DNA of 64,000 nucleotides from Paenibacillus rhizovicinus (GTDB lineage Bacteria > Bacillota > Bacilli > Paenibacillales > Paenibacillaceae), in NCBI RefSeq assembly GCF_010365285.1, contig NZ_CP048286.1, positions 6,498,001-6,562,000 of the forward strand, in the 5' to 3' direction. Both the position numbers and the translations under genes were made by a program. Below the pieces are notes generated by a model. The model was not told where the DNA came from. It saw only the letters and a program-made list of their open reading frames with translations, and searched no databases. Below, one piece after another: positions 41,385 to 48,761 of the stretch; position 1 is the stretch's first letter, and every line of letters begins with the position of its first letter.

Positions 41385-42902
41385 TTGACGACATCAGGCG
41401 AAAACGAAGTATTGGCATTATTCACGGAACGAATCGCTCTTATCAAGAGCTACGAGGAAGCATTGGCCGTGCTTTATTGGGATTTGCGCACGGGAGCGCC
41501 GCGCAAAGGGATGGACGTCCGTTCGGAGGCGATCGGCAATCTGTCCGGGCAAATGTTCAAGCTGTCGACGGCGCCCGAACTGGGTGATTGGCTGACGGTG
41601 CTCGAAGCGCCGACTACATACGCGGCACTAAACGAGGTCCATCAGCGGCTCGTAACCGAAACGCGCAAGGATTACGACCGCAGCGTCAAAATCCCGCCAA
41701 AGCTTTATCAGGAATACGTCGTCCTGACGTCGCAGGCGGAATCGATGTGGGAAGAAGCGAAGGGAAACAGCGATTATGCTTCCTTCGAACCCTTCCTCGA
41801 TAAAATCATCAACTATACGAACCAATTCATCGATCTCTGGGGCGTCAAAGGCACGCGTTACGATACGCTGCTCGACATGTACGAGCCGGGCATGACGACC
41901 GAACAGCTCGATCGCGTGTTCGGCGGCCTGCGGGAGAAGCTCGTTCCGCTGTCCGCGGCGATCGCGGCATCGCCGCATCAGCCGGAAACCGGATTTCTGG
42001 AGCAAACGTATGCGAAAGACGCGCAGAAGAAGTTCAGCCTGTTTATTCTCGAGCAGATGGGCTTCGATTTCGCCGCCGGCCGCCTGGACGAGAGCGCGCA
42101 TCCGTTCGCGACAGGCTTGAATCCGGGAGACGTGCGGATTACGACGCGTTATCTCGAAGGCGACGTGACGAGCGCGCTGTTCGGCACGATTCACGAAGGC
42201 GGACATGCGCTGTACGAGCAGAACATTCGCCAAGACTTGGTCGGCACGACGCTTGCGACGGGAACGTCCATGGGCATTCACGAATCGCAGTCCCGCTTCT
42301 GGGAGAACGTGATCGGCCGCTCGATGAACTTCTGGAGCCGCTACTACGGCGATTTGCAGAAGCATTTCCCTGGCCAGCTGGACGTGCCGGTCGAAGACTT
42401 CTATCGTGCGACAAACGTCGTGCAGCCGTCCCTGATTCGGATCGAAGCCGATGAATTGACGTATAACCTGCATATCATCATTCGCTACGAGATCGAGAAG
42501 CTAATCTTCAACGAGGGCGTGAAGGCATCCGAGCTGCCGGCGCTCTGGAACGCGAAATACAAGGAATACCTCGGCATCGAGCCGCCGAACGACGGCGAAG
42601 GCGTACTGCAGGACGTACACTGGTCGGGCGGCGCATTCGGCTACTTCCCGTCGTACTCGCTTGGCAATATGTACGCGGCCCAGTTGACCGATACGCTGGA
42701 GCGCGAGCTGCCGAACTTCTGGGAGCTGGTAGAGAACGGGGATTTGCTCCCGATCAAGAACTGGCTGACGGACAAGATCTACCAATACGGCAAGCTGAGA
42801 ACGCCGTCCGAATTGATCGAAGGCATCACCGGCAAGCCGCTGGATCCGGATTACCTCGTCGAATACCTGAAGAAGAAGTATACCGGCATATATAAACTGT
42901 AA
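41385..42902 (+). CDS. M32 family carboxypeptidase
   Basis: A 505-aa zinc metallo-carboxypeptidase of the Taq carboxypeptidase family. The zinc motif is HEGGHALYEQ (HExxH type), followed by the family-specific GIHESQSRFWEN and QPSLIRIEADELTYNLH. TTG at 41385 is chosen because AAGGTGAT precedes it at nine bases; an upstream TTG at 41364 has no ribosome binding site. It trims C-terminal residues from peptides in the cytoplasm. Confidence 0.93.
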   Translation: MTTSGENEVLALFTERIALIKSYEEALAVLYWDLRTGAPRKGMDVRSEAIGNLSGQMFKLSTAPELGDWLTVLEAPTTYAALNEVHQRLVTETRKDYDRSVKIPPKLYQEYVVLTSQAESMWEEAKGNSDYASFEPFLDKIINYTNQFIDLWGVKGTRYDTLLDMYEPGMTTEQLDRVFGGLREKLVPLSAAIAASPHQPETGFLEQTYAKDAQKKFSLFILEQMGFDFAAGRLDESAHPFATGLNPGDVRITTRYLEGDVTSALFGTIHEGGHALYEQNIRQDLVGTTLATGTSMGIHESQSRFWENVIGRSMNFWSRYYGDLQKHFPGQLDVPVEDFYRATNVVQPSLIRIEADELTYNLHIIIRYEIEKLIFNEGVKASELPALWNAKYKEYLGIEPPNDGEGVLQDVHWSGGAFGYFPSYSLGNMYAAQLTDTLERELPNFWELVENGDLLPIKNWLTDKIYQYGKLRTPSELIEGITGKPLDPDYLVEYLKKKYTGIYKL

Positions 42903-42919
42903 GCGTCTGACCGAAACGA

Positions 42920-42950
42920 CGGCGGCACGGGATTATCCCGTGCCGCCGTT
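42920..42950. terminator. Terminator between the M32 gene and the MmyB-like gene
   Basis: A 14-bp perfect stem ACGGCGGCACGGGA/TCCCGTGCCGCCGT with a TTA loop, followed by short T-runs. Confidence 0.85.
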
Positions 42951-42970
42951 TTGCCGTTTACTAGCGTGGC

Positions 42971-43828
42971 TCACTGCGCAGCCGGTTCGACTTCTTTATC
43001 CATCAGCCTTCGCAGCTTCGTCTCGGTCGGGGAGTCGGGCGCCGGCGTATAAATGCTGCAGCGCAGGTCGGAATTCCCTTGCAGCTGCAAGGAGGTAAGA
43101 TGGAACAGCATCTTGCCCGCTTTGGCATGCCGGAATTCGATCAGCACCTCCGGCGCGGCGCTGACCCGGCTTTCCTCCCAGAGCGGTTGGAAGTCGGGAT
43201 GCGCTGCAGTCATGTCGCGAAGGAACGTATCGTACCAATCGTCGTCGACGTATTGGCCGTAATAGGCGCGGAAGATCGCGAGGAAGCCGCCGACGAAATG
43301 CTCCCAATTGACGGCCAGCCGGCGAAATTCCTTGCGCTCGAACAGCAGCGCGATCATGTTGCGCCGCTGCTCCGGAATCAGCTCGAAGTCCATGAATACA
43401 TGCGCGGCCGCTTCGTTCCAGCCGACGATGTGGCAGTGCCGGTCCGATATAATCGTCGGGCAGGAGCGCAGCTCATCGAGTATCCGGCGCAGCGGCGGGC
43501 CGATGCGGGGCGTCTCCTCGCGCAGCGCGGATGCGCCTGCGCCCGTTTCCAAGGCGAGCGCGAACAAATATTTTCGCTCGTCCGAGTTGAGCCGCAGCGC
43601 GCCCGAGACGGCTTCCAACACGGAAGCGGACACTTTGATGTCTCTGCCTTGCTCCAGCCAGGTATACCAGGTCGGGCTGACGCCGGCTAGCTGAGCGACT
43701 TCCTCGCGCCTGAGACCTGGCGTCCTGCGGCGCGTTCCAGGCGTCAAGCCTGCGTCTTCGGGCGTTAGTTTGGCACGCTGAGCCATCAAGAAGCTGGAGA
43801 GAGCTTTCAGTCTCGTGGGCTGATTCAT
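42971..43828 (-). CDS. XRE regulator with MmyB-like ligand-binding domain
   Basis: A 285-aa regulator. Residues about 10-80 are a helix-turn-helix (TPGLRREEVAQLAGVSPTWYTWLEQG) typical of the MmyB group; the rest is the PAS-like MmyB ligand-binding domain (IVGWNEAAAHVFMDFE, RAYYGQYVDDDWYDTFLRDM). In Actinobacteria the domain binds a fatty-acid-like ligand. The neighbour, divergently transcribed, is a ketoacyl-ACP synthase, which is consistent with a lipid-responsive switch. The ATG at 43828 follows AAGGAG at a long 13-base spacing. Confidence 0.87.
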   Translation of the reverse strand: MNQPTRLKALSSFLMAQRAKLTPEDAGLTPGTRRRTPGLRREEVAQLAGVSPTWYTWLEQGRDIKVSASVLEAVSGALRLNSDERKYLFALALETGAGASALREETPRIGPPLRRILDELRSCPTIISDRHCHIVGWNEAAAHVFMDFELIPEQRRNMIALLFERKEFRRLAVNWEHFVGGFLAIFRAYYGQYVDDDWYDTFLRDMTAAHPDFQPLWEESRVSAAPEVLIEFRHAKAGKMLFHLTSLQLQGNSDLRCSIYTPAPDSPTETKLRRLMDKEVEPAAQ

Positions 43829-43893
43829 GGGAATTGGATTTCTCCTTCCGATCGGCATTTCATTGCCAGCGTGGTGCTGGTAGAAGTTATACT

Positions 43894-43922
43894 AGGATAA
43901 ACGACAACTTGTAATAGGATAA
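43894..43922. promoter_or_regulatory. Direct repeats between mmyB-like and fabF-like genes
   Basis: AGGATAA occurs at 43894-43900 and 43916-43922, within longer similar blocks (TACTAGGATAAACG, TAATAGGATAACACG), 22 bases apart, about two helical turns. The first overlaps a minus-strand promoter (TTACAA-17-TATAAC). A binding site for the MmyB-like regulator is inferred. Confidence 0.4.
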
Positions 43923-43972
43923 CACGTATGGCAACATAGCACCACAAGGTTCGATGAAGGAGGAAGACGACG

Positions 43973-45214
43973 ATGGAAAAAGTAGTCATCACGGGCATGG
44001 GCATCATATCTCCGCTAGGCAATGATGTCGGCACCTATTGGGAAGCGTTGAAGCGGGGAGAGTCAGGCATTGCCGCAATCGACCGCTTCGATACATCGAA
44101 ACACCGTACCCGCATCGCGGGACAAGTCAAGCATTTCGATGCCGACACGTTGTTCGGCAAGAAAGAAGCGCGGCGTATGGATCGCTTCTGCCAGTATGCG
44201 CTGGCGGCGGCGGATCAAGCCTGGGCAGACGCGGGGCTGGACGCGGCGGCGATCGATCCGGAGCGCGCCGGCGTTTACGTCGGTTCGGGAATCGGGGGAT
44301 TGGAAACGCTGCTCGCCCAAGACGCCGTGCTTCAAGGCCGCGGACCCGACCGGGTCAGTCCGACGCTCGTCCCGATGATGATCGCCAACATGGCTGCGGC
44401 GATGATCAGCATTCGCTACAAGCTGCACGGGCCGACGATGGCTCCGGTGACGGCCTGTTCAATCGGGAATACGTCGATCGGAGAGGCGTTCCGGCTAATT
44501 CGCCTCGGGCTTGCGGACGTCGTGATCGCCGGCGGGACGGAAGCGGCGATCACGGACATTTCGCTCGCGAGCTTCGGGAACGCGACCGCGCTGTCGACGC
44601 GCAACGAGGAGCCGCGCAGGGCCAGCAGGCCGTTCGATAGCGATCGCGACGGATTCGTCATTGCGGAAGGCGCCGGCATCGTCGTGCTGGAATCCGAATC
44701 GCACGCCCGCAAACGGAACGCGCGAATGCATGCCGAAGTGATCGGATACGGCGCGAGCTCCGACGCTTATCATATGGTAGCGACGCATCCGGAAGGCTAT
44801 GGTCCGTATCTGGCCATGAAAGCGGCGCTGCTGGAAGCGGGAATAAGTACGGAGCAAGTGGACGTCATTTATGCGCATGCGACGAGCACGGAACTCGGCG
44901 ATTTGTCGGAGACGCGGGCAATCAAACGGCTGTTCGGCGATAAGGCGCGCGACATTCCGGTGACGGCGGTGAAATCGATGACCGGCCACATGCTCGGCGC
45001 AGCCGGGGGCTCGCAAGCCATTGCGCTGGCCAAGAGCCTGCAGGAAGGGATCGTCCCGCCGACGATCAACCTCGATTCTCCCGCTCCCGAATGCGATCTC
45101 GATTATGTCCCGCATACGGCCAGACATGCGAAGCTCTCGGTCGGCGTCAGCAACTCGTTCGGCTTCGGCGGCCATAACGCCGTTATCGTTGTCAAAGCAG
45201 TTGACTCCCCGTAA
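43973..45214 (+). CDS. Beta-ketoacyl-ACP synthase II paralogue (FabF-like)
   Basis: A 413-aa condensing enzyme. The triad is complete: C162 (VTACSIGNTS), H302 (AHATSTELGDLSE) and H339 (KSMTGHMLGAAGG). Two consensus positions differ from housekeeping FabF (TACATG and HGTSTPLND), and no acyl-carrier-protein or other fab gene is adjacent, so this may be a specialised paralogue. AAGGAGG precedes the ATG. A terminator follows. Confidence 0.9.
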   Translation: MEKVVITGMGIISPLGNDVGTYWEALKRGESGIAAIDRFDTSKHRTRIAGQVKHFDADTLFGKKEARRMDRFCQYALAAADQAWADAGLDAAAIDPERAGVYVGSGIGGLETLLAQDAVLQGRGPDRVSPTLVPMMIANMAAAMISIRYKLHGPTMAPVTACSIGNTSIGEAFRLIRLGLADVVIAGGTEAAITDISLASFGNATALSTRNEEPRRASRPFDSDRDGFVIAEGAGIVVLESESHARKRNARMHAEVIGYGASSDAYHMVATHPEGYGPYLAMKAALLEAGISTEQVDVIYAHATSTELGDLSETRAIKRLFGDKARDIPVTAVKSMTGHMLGAAGGSQAIALAKSLQEGIVPPTINLDSPAPECDLDYVPHTARHAKLSVGVSNSFGFGGHNAVIVVKAVDSP

Positions 45215-45243
45215 GCGCGAGGGGTACCATAGAGGAACATTAG

Positions 45244-45273
45244 AGCCGGAGCGGTATGCTCGCGGCTTTTTTT
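45244..45273 (+). terminator. Terminator of the fabF-like gene
   Basis: A GC-rich hairpin starting AGCCG (45244) and closing CGGCT (45263-45267) is followed by a run of T. Confidence 0.7.
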
Positions 45274-45337
45274 CGTCAGAATCCATGCATGCAGGCATTT
45301 CGCATGGGCCGGCTTAACTTGAGAAGAGGTGTTACCT

Positions 45338-46330
45338 ATGGGGATTCGCGTGATCAAAACGGCAATCGCCGCGCTCGGCGCGCTGTACACGGCCCATTAT
45401 TTGGGTCTGAACCCGGCGCTTTCGGCCGGATTGCTCGCCATCCTCGGCGTCGAAGTGACGCGGCTGCGCGGGCTGCAGAGCGCCTTCGCGCGTTTCATGG
45501 CATCCGTGATCGGACTTATTTTCGCATCCATGCTGTTCCTGACGCTCGGATTTCATCTGTGGACGATCTCGATCTTCGTCTTGGTTTCGATTCCGATTCT
45601 TGCGCGGATCGGCCTGAAGGACGGCATCGCGACGAGCGCAGTCATCGTCTTTCACGTGTACGCCCGCGAAGAGGTGACGGCGCATTTGATCGGCAACGAA
45701 ATCATGCTGCTGCTCGTCGGCCTCGGCTGGGCAACGGTCATTAATTTGATCTATATGCCCAAGGATGAACATAAACTGATAAGGCTTCGTCATGCGATCG
45801 AAGAGCAATTCGCGGTTATTTTCCGTACGTTGGCGGAGACGCTTCGGACGCCAGCCCTCGTATGGAGCGGGCAGGAGCTGCTGGATGCCGGCCATACGAT
45901 CGAGGAAGGCATTCGCCTCGCCGACATCAACCGGGAGAACCGGATTTGGGGCCAGGGGAACGAATTCGGCAACTACTGGCCGTCGTACTTCGAGATGCGC
46001 CGGCAGCAGCTGGAGTCCATCGGCCAAATGCTCGCTCAGGTGGCGTTCGTTTACGAGAAACTGCCCCAAGGCGAACTGACCGCCGAGCTGTTCGATCTGC
46101 TGTCCGGCGACGTGAAATCGGACGTTTACGAAGGCGGCGTGGAAGAGCGCATCAAGGTGCTGGAAGCGAAATTCCGGGCAATGCCGCTTCCGGCGACGCG
46201 CGACGAATTCGAAATGAGGGCCGCCATCTTCCATCTGCTGCTGGAGTTGAAACGGTATTTGGCCATCGCCAAACGGCTGAAGAAGCAAAAAAACAGCCTC
46301 AAGGCTGTCTCCGAACGCGGCACCGCGTAG
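45338..46330 (+). CDS. Aromatic acid exporter family protein
   Basis: A 330-aa membrane protein of the ArAE family (DUF939). Four to five N-terminal helices occupy residues 1-140 (AALGALYTAHYLGLNPALSAGLLAILG...), followed by a cytoplasmic helical C-terminal domain (ENRIWGQGNEFGNYWPSYFEMRRQQ). Relatives include Bacillus YqjA. The ATG at 45338 follows AGAGGTG. The substrate has not been established for this subgroup. Confidence 0.87.
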   Translation: MGIRVIKTAIAALGALYTAHYLGLNPALSAGLLAILGVEVTRLRGLQSAFARFMASVIGLIFASMLFLTLGFHLWTISIFVLVSIPILARIGLKDGIATSAVIVFHVYAREEVTAHLIGNEIMLLLVGLGWATVINLIYMPKDEHKLIRLRHAIEEQFAVIFRTLAETLRTPALVWSGQELLDAGHTIEEGIRLADINRENRIWGQGNEFGNYWPSYFEMRRQQLESIGQMLAQVAFVYEKLPQGELTAELFDLLSGDVKSDVYEGGVEERIKVLEAKFRAMPLPATRDEFEMRAAIFHLLLELKRYLAIAKRLKKQKNSLKAVSERGTA

Positions 46331-46392
46331 CATCTTTATTGGATGCTTGCGGGTGCGCCTATAAAATTTGTACAGGTCAAAAAGAAATAGTC

Positions 46393-46419
46393 ACCCTAGA
46401 CGAATGTCCTGCATACACT
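46393..46419 (+). promoter_or_regulatory. Sporulation-type promoter of cotE
   Basis: AC, 17 bases, CATACACT: the pattern fits mother-cell sigma factors (SigK: AC-N17-CATAnnnTA; the -10 also resembles SigE CATACAAT). It lies 35 bases before cotE, which in Bacillus is read from SigE and SigK promoters. Confidence 0.5.
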
Positions 46420-46453
46420 TTAATTGAATGATTGTATGGAGGAGGTTAGATCG

Positions 46454-47008
46454 ATGGCTTATGCAGATAAACAGCTTAAGGCTAGAGAAATAATTACCAA
46501 AGCTGTCTGCGGAAAAGGTCGTAAATTTTCCACAGTAACACACAACGTTACGCCGCCTCACCACCCCACGAGCATCCTGGGCGCATGGATTATTAATCAT
46601 CAATACGAGGCGGTCCGTTCCGGAGACGGGATCGAGGTTATCGGTACTTACGATATCAACATTTGGTATTCTTACAACAAAAACTCGCAAACCGACGTAG
46701 CAAAAGAAACCCTTTCTTACGTTGAACATGTGCCGCTTTCCTATCTGGATCCGAAGCACCGGGCTTCGACCGAGGAAGTATCCGCGGAATCAACGCAAGA
46801 GCCAAACTGTATCGAAGCCAACATTTCGTCCAGCGGTTCCGGCGTCGTCATTCGCGTGGAGCGCGAATTCGCGGTTGAACTGGTCGCCGAGACGAAAATC
46901 TGGGTAGCTACGCTGCCTGGAAGCTCCGATGACGGAAAAGATTTCGAGTACGGGGACGACGGTGATTTTGAAGATTTGGATCCGGAGCTGCTCGACGACG
47001 AACTGTAA
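46454..47008 (+). CDS. cotE: Outer spore coat morphogenetic protein CotE
   Basis: A 184-aa protein made in the mother cell that directs outer coat assembly around the forespore. It is recognised by KAREIITKAVCGKGRKFSTVTHNVTPPHHPTSILG and by the acidic C-terminal tail (Asp/Glu-rich last 20 residues). GGAGGAGG is about eight bases before the ATG at 46454. As in Bacillus it lies upstream of mutS, but another gene is inserted between. A terminator follows directly. Confidence 0.95.
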   Translation: MAYADKQLKAREIITKAVCGKGRKFSTVTHNVTPPHHPTSILGAWIINHQYEAVRSGDGIEVIGTYDINIWYSYNKNSQTDVAKETLSYVEHVPLSYLDPKHRASTEEVSAESTQEPNCIEANISSSGSGVVIRVEREFAVELVAETKIWVATLPGSSDDGKDFEYGDDGDFEDLDPELLDDEL

Positions 47009-47060
47009 TTTTAGCGGGTTACAGATCTGATGTATCGTATGCGCGAGCAGGGAAAGATTC

Positions 47061-47084
47061 GAGGGCGAGAGCCCTCTTTTTTTT
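47061..47084 (+). terminator. Terminator of cotE
   Basis: GAGGGC-GAGA-GCCCTC is followed by eight T. Confidence 0.85.
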
Positions 47085-47144
47085 CCGAAAATATGCACAT
47101 GCGGATGGATTGGGCGAATAGGATGGGAAACGGAGCGTTGGCTT

Positions 47145-48602
47145 ATGGCGGGCACTGTGTGGCTATGGGATGGAAAAGCATGCCGGCTGTGCGCCGGCCG
47201 GCCGGATGCTGGCGCCGAAAGCGCCGGTCCGGCCGAAGGGGACGCCGTTATCGTCGCTGGAGAGGCCGCGGCATGGCCGGGTTCTCGCGGAGCGCGCGGC
47301 TTCGGCGCGCTCTGTTTGAATGCGGACGCAGCGGAGTTCGCCGCATGGGACCGGAATGAAACCGAGCGGCGGCTGCGGCGAGCGGGCGCGGCCGTGCTTG
47401 CACCTGGGCAGCAGGCGCTGCGCAGTTACGAGGTATCGCTGTTTCAGCTGCAACCGTTGGCCGTGGAGAAGCTGCAGCTGAAACCGAGAGCGCACGCGCA
47501 ACCGCAACCGAAAGGACGAGCCCTGCGGGCGAACGTTGGTTCAAATGGCGAACCAGTGATGAAGCGCGTGCAGACGATGAGCGATCGGGACGCGCGCTAT
47601 CGGCCATTCGCGCGCTTGGCCGTGCGGGCATTGTATGCCTGCGGTTTGGATAACGGCATCGTCGAATTGGCGGACGACGGAGATGGGAAGTGTTATGTCG
47701 CCGGCATTCGCCTTCCGTCCGCGGCAGCTTATCGAACCGGCATCTGGCGGGAAGCGGCCGACGCGCTCGCGGCTCGGCTTCAAGCTGACGCGCGAGACCG
47801 AAACAGCGGGGAAGCGCCGGCAATTCTGCTTGGGGCGGATCCCGAGTTTCTGCTGCTCGCGGAGAACGGCCGGGTCGTTTCCGCCGCCCGATATTTGGAA
47901 GGCGGGCACGGAGCGGGCTGCGACGCGATCGTCGTCGGGGGAGCGGTCGTGCATCCGATTGCGGAGCTGCGCCCCGCGCCTTCGCCGACGCCGGACGGCT
48001 TGGCGCGCAATATTCGCCGCCTGCTGCAGGAAGCCGCGCGGCGCATCCCGGACCAGCCGCCGCTGCGCTGGGCGGCTGGCGGCATGCCGGCCGTCGGCTT
48101 CGCGCTCGGCGGCCACGTCCATTTGAGCGGGGTGCCGCTGACCGGCCGGCTGCTGCGCCAGCTCGACAGCTACGTCGCGTTCCCGCTCGCCATGATCGAA
48201 TCGCCGTCCGAACGGATACGGCGCCCGCGCTACGGCGCGCTGGGCGATTTCCGGCTGCAGCCGCACGGCGGTTTCGAATATCGCACGCTGCCGAGCTGGC
48301 TGGCGTCTCCACTTGCCGCCAAAGCGGCGTTCGCGCTGGCGCTGCTATGCGCGCGAGAGAGCGGGAGCCTCTCGTATTTGCCTTCTAGCGAGGACGAATA
48401 TTTGGCGGCTTATTACGAGGGGGATCGGCCGACGCTAACCCGCTGCCTGGAAGGACTTGCCGCTTCGATGGCAAACACGGCGTCTTACCCGGAGCTGTCC
48501 AGATGGATCGAGCCGCTCCTGCAGGCGATCCGGGACGGCCGGACTTGGGACGCCGCGGGAGATTTTCGCGCGAAATGGCGGATAAGCCCGCGGCAAGCGT
48601 GA
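47145..48602 (+). CDS. Putative amidoligase (COOH-NH2 ligase type 2)
   Basis: A 485-aa protein. Residues from about 225 to 400 carry the motifs of the glutamine-synthetase/GCS-like amidoligase fold (PF14395): GADPEF (230-235), AELRP (273-277), GGHVHLSG (322-329) and PHGGFEYRTLPSW (373-385), which would bind Mg-ATP and phosphorylate a carboxylate. The first 140 residues are an Ala-rich, poorly recognised region. Such enzymes join carboxyl and amino groups to make peptides or cross-links. The gene is visibly richer in GC than its neighbours. GGAG lies nine bases before the ATG. Its position after cotE suggests, without proof, a spore-envelope role. Confidence 0.82.
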   Translation: MAGTVWLWDGKACRLCAGRPDAGAESAGPAEGDAVIVAGEAAAWPGSRGARGFGALCLNADAAEFAAWDRNETERRLRRAGAAVLAPGQQALRSYEVSLFQLQPLAVEKLQLKPRAHAQPQPKGRALRANVGSNGEPVMKRVQTMSDRDARYRPFARLAVRALYACGLDNGIVELADDGDGKCYVAGIRLPSAAAYRTGIWREAADALAARLQADARDRNSGEAPAILLGADPEFLLLAENGRVVSAARYLEGGHGAGCDAIVVGGAVVHPIAELRPAPSPTPDGLARNIRRLLQEAARRIPDQPPLRWAAGGMPAVGFALGGHVHLSGVPLTGRLLRQLDSYVAFPLAMIESPSERIRRPRYGALGDFRLQPHGGFEYRTLPSWLASPLAAKAAFALALLCARESGSLSYLPSSEDEYLAAYYEGDRPTLTRCLEGLAASMANTASYPELSRWIEPLLQAIRDGRTWDAAGDFRAKWRISPRQA

Positions 48603-48761
48603 GGCGCTCTTCCGGATTTCCCGCGAAGGTTCGAACTTGTCTACCGCTCATTCCTATGGGCGCTTTTCTGCTGTCTCGGAGGTGCTCCATGCGAGATTGC
48701 TTTTCTGCTATAATGGAGTTCTGGTGTTTAACGCAATCTAATTCATTATAGGAGGGGCCGC

